The position numbers and the translations under genes are program-made. The notes under the pieces were generated by a model that ran no database searches, was not told the DNA's origin, and was given only the letters and a program-made list of their open reading frames with translations. A stretch of DNA of 7,311 bases from Bacillota bacterium (lineage in GTDB: Bacteria; Bacillota; Clostridia; Christensenellales; CAG-138), in NCBI GenBank assembly GCA_023416175.1, contig JAEZIE010000156.1:1-7311 (forward strand). Direction: 5' to 3'. Of the stretch, positions 1 to 5,059 are shown one piece after another (the stretch's first letter is position 1; each line of letters opens with the position of its first letter).

Positions 1-360
1 AATGCGGTGGGGGATATCTACGATCACCATACAGGAAAGTTGCTGGCGGCGGCAAAGAAGGACGGCGTCATGATGCCTTGTCTGGATCATTTGAATGAAC
101 TTTCGCAGATATTGGTCGGTACGAATACCACGCTTGGAGTAATTGCCACAAATGCCGCCCTGACGCGTGAGGAAGCAAATAAAATGGCCTCAATTGCGCA
201 TGACGGACTTGCGCTCTCCATCCGCCCTGTGCATACAATGATGGATGGAGATACTATATTTGCGCTTTCGACCGGAGAACGCAGACGGTTCTCCTTTCAA
301 AGCCTGCTTGCGGCTGCGACGGAAGCCATGGCGCTTGCTGTCGAACATGCATTTGTTTGA
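1..360 (+). CDS. P1 family (DmpA/S58) aminopeptidase, C-terminal part
   Basis: This is an open frame from base 1 to a TGA at 358-360. It gives the last 119 residues of a protein whose start lies outside the window. The residues NAVGDIYDHHTGKLLA, then NTTLGVIATNAALT, then AHDGLALSIRPVHTMMDGDT and FALSTG match the C-terminal half of P1/S58 peptidases (DmpA, L-aminopeptidase/D-esterase family). These are cytoplasmic Ntn-hydrolase-fold enzymes that self-cleave and release N-terminal residues from small peptides or amides. The self-cleavage site and nucleophile would lie at or before the left edge, so activity cannot be judged here. The gene is separated from acpS by 102 bp that carry a new promoter, so the two are probably not obligately co-transcribed. 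Family assignment is by recognised motifs; the substrate is unknown. Confidence 0.88.
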   Translation, partial: NAVGDIYDHHTGKLLAAAKKDGVMMPCLDHLNELSQILVGTNTTLGVIATNAALTREEANKMASIAHDGLALSIRPVHTMMDGDTIFALSTGERRRFSFQSLLAAATEAMALAVEHAFV

Positions 361-385
361 CTTTGGGGTTGTGACAGGATACAAT
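357..385 (+). promoter_or_regulatory. Predicted sigma-A promoter for acpS
   Basis: TTGACT at 357-362 and TACAAT at 380-385 each match the vegetative consensus at 5 of 6 positions and are separated by exactly 17 bp. The -35 box overlaps the stop codon of the upstream peptidase gene. Transcription would start near 392, about 70 bp before acpS. This is a pattern match only; no transcript data are available. Confidence 0.6.
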
Positions 386-462
386 AATATGGCGTTCCGA
401 ACAGGCTTGTATTAAATGAGTGTTGGGAATGTCCAATTGGTTGATTACTTGGAGGAATATGC

Positions 463-831
463 ATGGTTGTTGGTACCGGCATTGACGTGATAGAAGTAGA
501 ACGCATCAAGCGCGCTGCGATCCAGAATGCGTTTTTGGAACGGATATTTACCCAGAATGAACGGCAGTATTATCAGAAGTGCGGCGAGGATGCACAGACG
601 CTTTCGGGTATATTTGCTGCCAAGGAAGCGACAGCAAAAGCGCTTGCCGCAGGGTTTAACGGCATAGGCTGGCGGGATATTGAAATTATGCATGACGATT
701 TGGGCAAACCCTACGTACAGCTTTGGAATTCCGCCAAAACACGAATGGAAAGCATGGGGGGGCGCGCCATACACATCAGCATCTCACACATCAAGACTTT
801 GGCAATCGCACAGGCAATATTGGAAGAATAA
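463..831 (+). CDS. acpS: Holo-[acyl-carrier-protein] synthase
   Basis: This cytoplasmic phosphopantetheinyl transferase moves 4'-phosphopantetheine from coenzyme A to the conserved serine of apo-acyl carrier protein, which activates it for fatty acid synthesis. The 122-aa product is full length for AcpS-type enzymes. It starts with the signature GTGIDVIEVERI, where Asp8 is a magnesium ligand. FAAKEATAKAL at 51-61 supplies the second ligand, Glu55. The C-terminal SISHIKTLAIAQAI (106-119) is the last conserved motif. The ATG is preceded by GGAGG at 451-455 with 7 nt spacing, which fixes the start. The gene follows its own predicted promoter and lies 36 bp upstream of the folate enzyme gene, so the two are probably co-transcribed. 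No key residue is missing. Confidence 0.97.
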   Translation: MVVGTGIDVIEVERIKRAAIQNAFLERIFTQNERQYYQKCGEDAQTLSGIFAAKEATAKALAAGFNGIGWRDIEIMHDDLGKPYVQLWNSAKTRMESMGGRAIHISISHIKTLAIAQAILEE

Positions 832-855
832 CGTTACCGCCAGGTTCCTTCCATT

Positions 856-862
856 GAGGTGG
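856..862 (+). promoter_or_regulatory. Ribosome binding site deciding the cyclo-ligase start
   Basis: GAGGTGG lies 5 nt before the ATG at 868 and 8 nt before a second ATG at 871. The in-frame GTG at 859 sits inside this site and has no Shine-Dalgarno sequence of its own, so I reject it as the start. Confidence 0.65.
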
Positions 863-867
863 TACTT

Positions 868-1440
868 ATGATGGAGAAAGATCATCTGCGCAAACAAATG
901 CGCCAAGCGCTACAGGCGCTCACAGATGAACGCATACAGACTCTTTCGGAGTTAATATGCAGGCGGGTGCTGACTCATCCTGCTTTTTTGTCTGCAAAGA
1001 CGGTACTTTTGTATGCGGCAATGCCCAAAGAAGCAGATCCCCTGGTGCTTGCAGCCCATGCCTCAGACATGGGAAAGCGCGTTGCGTACCCGTATTGTGT
1101 CAACGCAACGCAAATTGTGGCAATGCAACCGCTCGCAGCAAATGATCTGGAGCAAGGTGCATACGGCATATTTGCGCCGGTTCCGGAACGATCCGTTGTT
1201 ATCCCGCCGCAGGAAGTGGATTTTGTGCTGGTACCCGGTTTGGCATTTGATATTCTTGGCGGCAGGCTGGGCCGCGGGGCAGGTTTTTTTGACCGCTATC
1301 TTTTGGAGACCAGCGCTTTTCGTGCCGGCTTCTGTTTTGAAATGCAATTGATCAGCGAACTCCCAATGGAAGAACATGATCTTTTTATGGACGCGATATT
1401 TACCGATTCAACCTTTTATTCTGTCATATCCAAATCGTAA
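868..1440 (+). CDS. 5-formyltetrahydrofolate cyclo-ligase
   Basis: This enzyme (MTHFS, YgfA/YqgN family) uses ATP to convert 5-formyltetrahydrofolate to 5,10-methenyltetrahydrofolate, returning folate to the one-carbon pool in the cytoplasm. The predicted 190-aa protein has the usual family length. It shows the basic N-terminal helix (EKDHLRKQMR, 3-12), VPGLAFD at 122-128, and the substrate/phosphate loop GRLGRGAGFFDRYL at 132-145. The closing PMEEHDLFMDAIFTD (166-180) corresponds to the conserved C-terminal strand. The loop is usually written G-x-G-G-G-Y-Y-D-R; here one Gly is Ala and both Tyr are Phe, conservative changes that need not abolish activity. The start could be 868 or 871. It follows acpS by 36 bp and no terminator hairpin is visible after it. 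Confidence 0.93.
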   Translation: MMEKDHLRKQMRQALQALTDERIQTLSELICRRVLTHPAFLSAKTVLLYAAMPKEADPLVLAAHASDMGKRVAYPYCVNATQIVAMQPLAANDLEQGAYGIFAPVPERSVVIPPQEVDFVLVPGLAFDILGGRLGRGAGFFDRYLLETSAFRAGFCFEMQLISELPMEEHDLFMDAIFTDSTFYSVISKS

Positions 1441-1487
1441 TTGACATTTTCATTCTCTATTCATTAAACAAACTCAAATAAATTAAA

Positions 1488-1505
1488 TTGTCTTTTTTTT
1501 TACAA
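1488..1505. promoter_or_regulatory. Possible Rex-like redox operator
   Basis: This 18-bp stretch begins TTGT and ends ACAA, the same length and outer sequence as the clostridial Rex consensus TTGTTAA-N4-TTAACAA. The right half (TTTACAA) matches at 6 of 7 positions. The left half (TTGTCTT) matches at only 4 of 7, and the centre is a T run. It overlaps the expected -35 position of the promoter for the NADH-module operon, where a repressor would act. Rex senses NADH/NAD+ and commonly controls hydrogenase and fermentation genes. The site is imperfect in AT-rich DNA and may be chance. Confidence 0.25.
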
Positions 1506-1512
1506 AGTTATG

Positions 1513-1521
1513 TGATACAAT
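1513..1521 (+). promoter_or_regulatory. Predicted extended -10 promoter for the nuoE-like operon
   Basis: TGATACAAT is an extended -10 element: TG, one base, then TACAAT, 5 of 6 to consensus. The -35 region at 1493-1498 is only a T run, so recognition would rely on the extended -10. Transcription would start near 1528, giving a leader of about 75 nt. A second -10-like TATGAT at 1530-1535 has no useful -35. Confidence 0.45.
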
Positions 1522-1586
1522 TAATTGGATATGATAATTTTCTATCAAACATCAAATTAGTAGACGACCAATACGAGCTTATAGTT

Positions 1587-1593
1587 GGGAGGA
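1587..1593 (+). promoter_or_regulatory. Ribosome binding site deciding the nuoE-like start
   Basis: GGGAGGA lies 9 nt upstream of the ATG at 1603. An in-frame TTG at 1585 overlaps this site and would extend the protein by six residues. The Shine-Dalgarno position argues for 1603. Confidence 0.75.
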
Positions 1594-1602
1594 AAATTCA
1601 GC

Positions 1603-2088
1603 ATGTCCACCATCGATGTAAGGCAAAGGGAATTTGAACGGCTGGACGCCGTGATTGGGAAATGGAAAGACGAACAGGGCGGCCTTTTGCCTATCATGCA
1701 GCAGGCGCAGGAGCTGTGCGGCTGCCTGGATGAAGAAGTACAGCGCTTTATTTCAGAACGAACCGGTCAGCCGTTGAGCACAATATACGGCGTTGCTACC
1801 TTCTATTCCCAGTTTACGCTGCAGCCTAGGGGTGTCTATACAATCGGCATGTGCCTTGGCACCGCATGTTATGTGCGCTCAGCCTCAAATGTAATGGAAG
1901 CGCTGGAAAAAGAATTGAAGATTGCAGCGGGTGCAACTACCGCGGATGGTCTGTTTACGCTTGAGGCCACGCGTTGTATTGGCTGCTGCGGTTTGGCTCC
2001 CGCCATGATGGTGAATGATGAGGTTTTCGGCAGGCTCACTCCTGCAGATATCCCCGGCATCCTCGAGAAGTTCCGTAAGAAAGGGTAA
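1603..2088 (+). CDS. nuoE: NuoE/HndA-like [2Fe-2S] NADH-dehydrogenase subunit
   Basis: This 161-aa protein belongs to the complex I 24-kDa (NuoE) family, here in the soluble form used by HndA/HydC of NADH- or NADP-linked hydrogenases. It has an N-terminal helical region (about 1-75, with STIYGVATFYSQF at 59-71) and a C-terminal thioredoxin-like [2Fe-2S] domain. The four expected ligands are present: Cys84 and Cys89 (C-x4-C in CLGTAC), and Cys125 and Cys129 (C-x3-C in CIGCC). Length is typical. No signal peptide or membrane segment is visible, so it should be cytoplasmic. It would relay electrons to or from the NuoF-like FMN subunit encoded three genes later. It heads a four-gene operon with its own promoter. 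Whether the physiological partner is a hydrogenase cannot be seen here. Confidence 0.94.
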   Translation: MSTIDVRQREFERLDAVIGKWKDEQGGLLPIMQQAQELCGCLDEEVQRFISERTGQPLSTIYGVATFYSQFTLQPRGVYTIGMCLGTACYVRSASNVMEALEKELKIAAGATTADGLFTLEATRCIGCCGLAPAMMVNDEVFGRLTPADIPGILEKFRKKG

Positions 2089-2091
2089 GTC

Positions 2092-2112
2092 CTCCTTATG
2101 ATGATGAAGGAG
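2092..2112 (+). promoter_or_regulatory. Hairpin with the ATPase start codons in its loop
   Basis: CTCCTT at 2092-2097 is perfectly complementary to AAGGAG at 2107-2112. The 9-nt loop between them is ATGATGATG, the three candidate start codons of the downstream gene. No strong Shine-Dalgarno sequence lies at normal distance upstream (only AAGGG at 2081-2085 or nearby). Translation may therefore depend on coupling to the preceding gene, which ends at 2088. The complementarity is seen directly; a regulatory role is inference and a 6-bp stem is weak. Confidence 0.35.
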
Positions 2113-2652
2113 ATCTCGCTGCATATTCTCGACATCATACAGAATTCCATTGTCGCGAAGGCTACGCTCATTGAAATCGAGCTGTACGTCTTTCATGCAG
2201 AAGACCGGATGGGTCTCTCCATTTCCGACAATGGATGCGGTATGACAGAGGAGTTCCAGCGTCAGGTTTTAGATCCCTTCGTCACCACTCGCACCACGCG
2301 CAAGGTGGGTCTTGGCATCCCCATGTTTCAGGCAGGGGCCGAAGCCTCGGGGGGCACGTTTTCCTTGCAATCTGCGCCCGGACAGGGTACCCGTATTGAG
2401 GCAAGTTACCGCATTTCCCATTGGGATCGGCCGCCTCTTGGGGACATTGCAGAAACTCTGTACGCAAGCGTTCTTTGTAACCAAGACGTAGATTTTGTCT
2501 TTTCATATGCTGTGGATGATAAAAATTTCCGGGCGGATACGCGGGAAATCAAAACGGTCTTGGGGGGCGTTCCCCTCAATACGCCGGAGGTGTCCGCCTG
2601 GCTCAGAGAATATTTATATGAAGGTATTGAAGCATTAAACGGAGGTGTTTGA
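2098..2652 (+). CDS. GHKL-type ATP-binding protein of the NADH module operon
   Basis: This 184-aa protein has a histidine-kinase-like ATPase (HATPase_c/GHKL) domain in its first 105 residues. The N box is HILDIIQNSI (9-18, with Asn16), the G1 box is DNGCGM (44-49), the F/G2 segment is DPFVTTRTTRKVGLGIP (59-75), and G3 lies around GQGTR (95-99). There is no dimerisation/phosphoacceptor histidine domain and no sensor or membrane segment, so it is not a complete sensor kinase. The C-terminal 80 residues are unrecognised. Such genes recur between NuoE-like and ferredoxin-like genes in clostridial hydrogenase operons; their function is not established to my knowledge. Relatives usually begin MKE-SLHILD, so the third ATG (2104) is equally possible. 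It begins 9 nt after the nuoE-like stop, which suggests translational coupling. Confidence 0.88.
   Translation: MMMKEISLHILDIIQNSIVAKATLIEIELYVFHAEDRMGLSISDNGCGMTEEFQRQVLDPFVTTRTTRKVGLGIPMFQAGAEASGGTFSLQSAPGQGTRIEASYRISHWDRPPLGDIAETLYASVLCNQDVDFVFSYAVDDKNFRADTREIKTVLGGVPLNTPEVSAWLREYLYEGIEALNGGV
2641..2647 (+). promoter_or_regulatory. Ribosome binding site deciding the HndB-like start
   Basis: GGAGGTG overlaps the last codons of the ATPase gene and lies 7 nt before the ATG at 2655. It excludes the in-frame TTG at 2649, which would be only 1 nt away. Confidence 0.8.
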
Positions 2653-2654
2653 TT

Positions 2655-3032
2655 ATGAAGACATTACAGGAGTTGGAAGCCATCCGGAATAAAACGCTCG
2701 AAACCATCCACCTCAGAAAAGAATCCGAAGGTACGCGGATCGTTGTTGGTATGGCTACCTGCGGCATAGCGGCAGGTGCCCGCCCCGTGCTGTCCGCCTT
2801 TATGGACGAGGTTGCCAAAAGAAACCTTCAGCATGTCATTGTGGCGCAGACGGGATGTATCGGCGTTTGCAGGCTGGAACCGATCGTTGAGGTATATAAG
2901 CCCGGCGAGGAAAAGGTGACTTACGTGAAGGTCGTTCCGGATATGGTGGGCAGGATCGTTACGGATCATATCGTAAACGGCAAAGCTGTGAACGAATATA
3001 CCATCGGCTACTACGAAACGCACGCCAAGTGA
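2655..3032 (+). CDS. HndB-like [2Fe-2S] ferredoxin-domain protein
   Basis: This 125-aa soluble protein has a short N-terminal helix (about 1-25) followed by a thioredoxin-like [2Fe-2S] ferredoxin domain. It resembles HndB of NADP-reducing hydrogenases. The cluster region has RIVVGMATCGIAAGA (28-42, Cys36) and QTGCIGVC (65-72, Cys68 and Cys72). These are the only three cysteines in the protein, whereas NuoE-type domains use four, so the fourth ligand is unclear. I believe a three-Cys pattern is normal in this subfamily but cannot check it here. The tail (VPDMVGRIVTDHIVNGKAV, 94-112) parallels the N-terminal domain of the next protein. The ATG is 2 nt after the ATPase stop codon. It is probably an electron-transfer or scaffolding subunit of the NADH module. 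Confidence 0.9.
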   Translation: MKTLQELEAIRNKTLETIHLRKESEGTRIVVGMATCGIAAGARPVLSAFMDEVAKRNLQHVIVAQTGCIGVCRLEPIVEVYKPGEEKVTYVKVVPDMVGRIVTDHIVNGKAVNEYTIGYYETHAK

Positions 3033-3059
3033 CGTAACACAAAGGAGGGTTGAACCGTC

Positions 3060-4856
3060 ATGGAGTATTTTCGTTCGCAAGTTTTGTGCTGCACAGGTAC
3101 CGGATGCACATCCTCGGGATCGCGCAGCATCATTCAGGCATTTGAAGAAGAAATTTTCAGCGCCGGGCTGGAGCGCGAAGTGAAGGTAGTGCCTACCGGC
3201 TGCTTCGGTCTGTGTGAAAAAGGCCCTGTTGTCATCATCTACCCCGAAGGTTCATTCTACAGCCACATCAAGGTGGAGGATGTACCGCGAATTGTTTCCG
3301 AGCACCTTGTAAAAGGTCGTATCGTACGCGACCTCCTGTATTCGGAGAGCCTAGATAAAAACCAGAACATCCGCTCGTTGAACGAGGTTGATTTCTATAA
3401 GAAACAGCATCGCGTCGCATTGCGCAACTGCGGTGTCATTGATCCTGAGAATATTGAAGAATACATCGCATTTGATGGTTACAAGGCGCTAGGAAAGTGT
3501 TTGACGGAATTAACCCCGGAAGAGGTGGTGGATATCGTCAAGCGCTCTGGCCTTCGCGGGCGCGGGGGCGGCGGCTTTCCCGCTGGTATCAAATGGGGCC
3601 TGGCGCAAAAGCCCAAAAGCGATATGAAATACGTTTGCTGCAACGCGGACGAGGGTGACCCGGGTGCGTTTATGGACCGCTCGGTTCTCGAAGGCGATCC
3701 GCATGCATTGCTTGAGGCCATGGCTATCGCTGGCTATGCCATAGGCGCGCAGCAGGGTTATATTTATGTGCGCGCTGAGTATCCCATTGCCGTTAAGCGG
3801 CTTCGTATCGCTATTGCACAGGCGCGTGAATATGGCCTGTTGGGTTCGAATATCTTTGATACCGGCTTCAATTTTGATATTGACCTCAGACTCGGCTCCG
3901 GCGCGTTTGTCTGCGGAGAAGAAACGGCGCTGTTGGCTTCCATTGAAGGCGGCCGCGGCGAACCCCGCCCACGCCCCCCGTTCCCGGCTGTCAAGGGTTT
4001 GTTTGGCAAACCGACGCTGCTCAATAACGTGGAAACCTATGCGAACATCCCGCAGATTATTTTGAACGGCGCGGAGTGGTTTGCTGCGATGGGTACCGAG
4101 AAGAGCAAGGGTACCAAGGTATTCGCGCTCGGCGGCAAGATCAACAACACCGGACTTGTGGAAGTTCCCATGGGCACCACGCTCCGGGAGATCATATACG
4201 AAATCGGCGGCGGTATCCCGAACGGTAAGCAGTTTAAGGCCGCCCAGACAGGCGGGCCTTCGGGCGGCTGCATACCGGCCTCGCACCTTGATATCCCCAT
4301 AGATTACGATAACCTCATTGCCATCGGCTCCATGATGGGATCGGGCGGCATGATTGTCATGGATGAGGACAACTGCATGGTGGACATCGCAAAGTTCTTT
4401 TTGGAGTTCACCGTAGATGAATCCTGCGGAAAGTGCCCGCCCTGCCGTATCGGTACACGCCGTATGTATGAAATGCTTACGGAAATTACGGAAGGCCGCG
4501 GCAAGCCCGGCGATCTTGAAAAGTTGGAGCGGCTCGCCCAAAACATCAAGGCTTCCGCGCTTTGCGGCCTGGGGCAGACGGCGCCCAATCCTGTGCTTTC
4601 CACCATCCGGTTCTTCCGGGATGAATACGAAGCGCATATCTTAGAAAAGCGCTGCCCGTCGGGCGTCTGCAAGGCGCTGATGAGCTATACCATCGATGCC
4701 GCAAAATGCCGCGGATGCAGCTTGTGCGCGCGCGTCTGCCCGGTTGGCGCAATCGAAGGCGAGATAAAAAAGCCGTACGTCATCGACCAGCAGAAGTGTA
4801 TCAAGTGCGGCACCTGCATGGAAAAGTGCAAGTTTAGCGCAATTGTGCACGCATAA
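3060..4856 (+). CDS. nuoF: NuoF/HndC-like NADH- and FMN-binding subunit with extra Fe-S domains
   Basis: This 598-aa protein is the flavin subunit that exchanges electrons with NAD(P)H. In order it has: an N-terminal thioredoxin-like [2Fe-2S] domain (Cys11, Cys16, Cys48, Cys52); the complex I 51-kDa core with the NADH loop GRGGGGFPAGIKW (167-179), the FMN region YVCCNADEGDPGAFMDR (191-207) and CGEETALLASIEGGRG (285-300); the N3-type [4Fe-4S] site ESCGKCPPC with Cys456, 459, 462 and Cys502; a CPSGVC motif (532-537); and a C-terminal 2x[4Fe-4S] ferredoxin domain with C-x2-C-x2-C-x3-C repeats at 550-560 and 580-590. This layout matches HndC/HydB of multimeric [FeFe]-hydrogenases. Its length is typical for them. 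The start is supported by AAAGGAGGG at 3041-3049. It is the last gene of the operon; no HydA-like gene follows. Confidence 0.96.
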   Translation: MEYFRSQVLCCTGTGCTSSGSRSIIQAFEEEIFSAGLEREVKVVPTGCFGLCEKGPVVIIYPEGSFYSHIKVEDVPRIVSEHLVKGRIVRDLLYSESLDKNQNIRSLNEVDFYKKQHRVALRNCGVIDPENIEEYIAFDGYKALGKCLTELTPEEVVDIVKRSGLRGRGGGGFPAGIKWGLAQKPKSDMKYVCCNADEGDPGAFMDRSVLEGDPHALLEAMAIAGYAIGAQQGYIYVRAEYPIAVKRLRIAIAQAREYGLLGSNIFDTGFNFDIDLRLGSGAFVCGEETALLASIEGGRGEPRPRPPFPAVKGLFGKPTLLNNVETYANIPQIILNGAEWFAAMGTEKSKGTKVFALGGKINNTGLVEVPMGTTLREIIYEIGGGIPNGKQFKAAQTGGPSGGCIPASHLDIPIDYDNLIAIGSMMGSGGMIVMDEDNCMVDIAKFFLEFTVDESCGKCPPCRIGTRRMYEMLTEITEGRGKPGDLEKLERLAQNIKASALCGLGQTAPNPVLSTIRFFRDEYEAHILEKRCPSGVCKALMSYTIDAAKCRGCSLCARVCPVGAIEGEIKKPYVIDQQKCIKCGTCMEKCKFSAIVHA

Positions 4857-4879
4857 AGTAAGAAACGCTCCGTTTTATA

Positions 4880-4909
4880 AAAGCCCGCTTTTTCTAGCGG
4901 GCTTTCTTT
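4880..4909 (+). terminator. Rho-independent terminator after the NADH module operon
   Basis: AAAGCCCGC at 4880-4888 and GCGGGCTTT at 4897-4905 form a perfect 9-bp stem with an 8-nt loop. The 3' arm ends in a T-rich tail (TTTCTTTC, 4903-4910). It lies 24 bp after the nuoF-like stop codon and should separate this operon from alaS. Confidence 0.9.
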
Positions 4910-4945
4910 CTGCGCACGTTACACGCACATAGGCACGTAAAACGC

Positions 4946-4974
4946 TTGCGCTGTAAGGAAAAAGAGGGTAAAAT
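4946..4974 (+). promoter_or_regulatory. Predicted alaS promoter
   Basis: TTGCGC at 4946-4951 (3 of 6 to the -35 consensus) and TAAAAT at 4969-4974 (5 of 6 to -10) are separated by 17 bp. Transcription would begin near 4981. A promoter is expected here because a strong terminator lies just upstream. Confidence 0.5.
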
Positions 4975-4983
4975 CACATGGTA

Positions 4984-5009
4984 GCGGCCTGTCCTAATGG
5001 CCGCCTTTT
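4984..5009 (+). promoter_or_regulatory. Palindrome/hairpin at the start of the alaS leader
   Basis: GCGGCC at 4984-4989 and GGCCGC at 4999-5004 are exact inverted repeats around a 9-nt loop, followed by CCTTTTG. As RNA it is a terminator-like hairpin with a short U run. As DNA it is a palindrome almost at the predicted transcription start. Either could regulate alaS. No T-box signature is present, although clostridial alaS genes often carry one. Confidence 0.4.
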
Positions 5010-5016
5010 GAGAGTG

Positions 5017-5035
5017 CCTGCCGGACATAGGCGGG
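5017..5035 (+). other. Second small hairpin in the alaS leader
   Basis: CCTGCC at 5017-5022 can pair with GGCGGG at 5030-5035 (five Watson-Crick pairs and one G-U) around a 7-nt loop. It lies between the first hairpin and the ribosome binding site (AAAGGGG, 5043-5049). Function is unknown and it may be incidental. Confidence 0.25.
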
Positions 5036-5059
5036 TTATTAGAAAGGGGATTAATCTTC

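Noticed and set aside
1441..1470. A perfect -35-like TTGACA just after the cyclo-ligase stop
   Set aside because: No acceptable -10 hexamer occurs 16-18 bp downstream; the best candidates there match poorly.
1471..1501. The 9-T run as an intrinsic terminator for the cyclo-ligase gene
   Set aside because: No GC-containing inverted repeat precedes the T run, so there is no stem to form a terminator.
3510..4637. A 375-codon open frame on the - strand inside the nuoF-like gene
   Set aside because: It is exactly antisense to strongly conserved NADH/FMN-binding sequence, has no recognisable domain, and is explained by codon bias of the + strand gene.
4911..5059. T-box riboswitch upstream of alaS
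   Set aside because: The 149-bp gap lacks the conserved antiterminator sequence GGGTGGNACCRCG and is short for a T-box with specifier stem, antiterminator and terminator.
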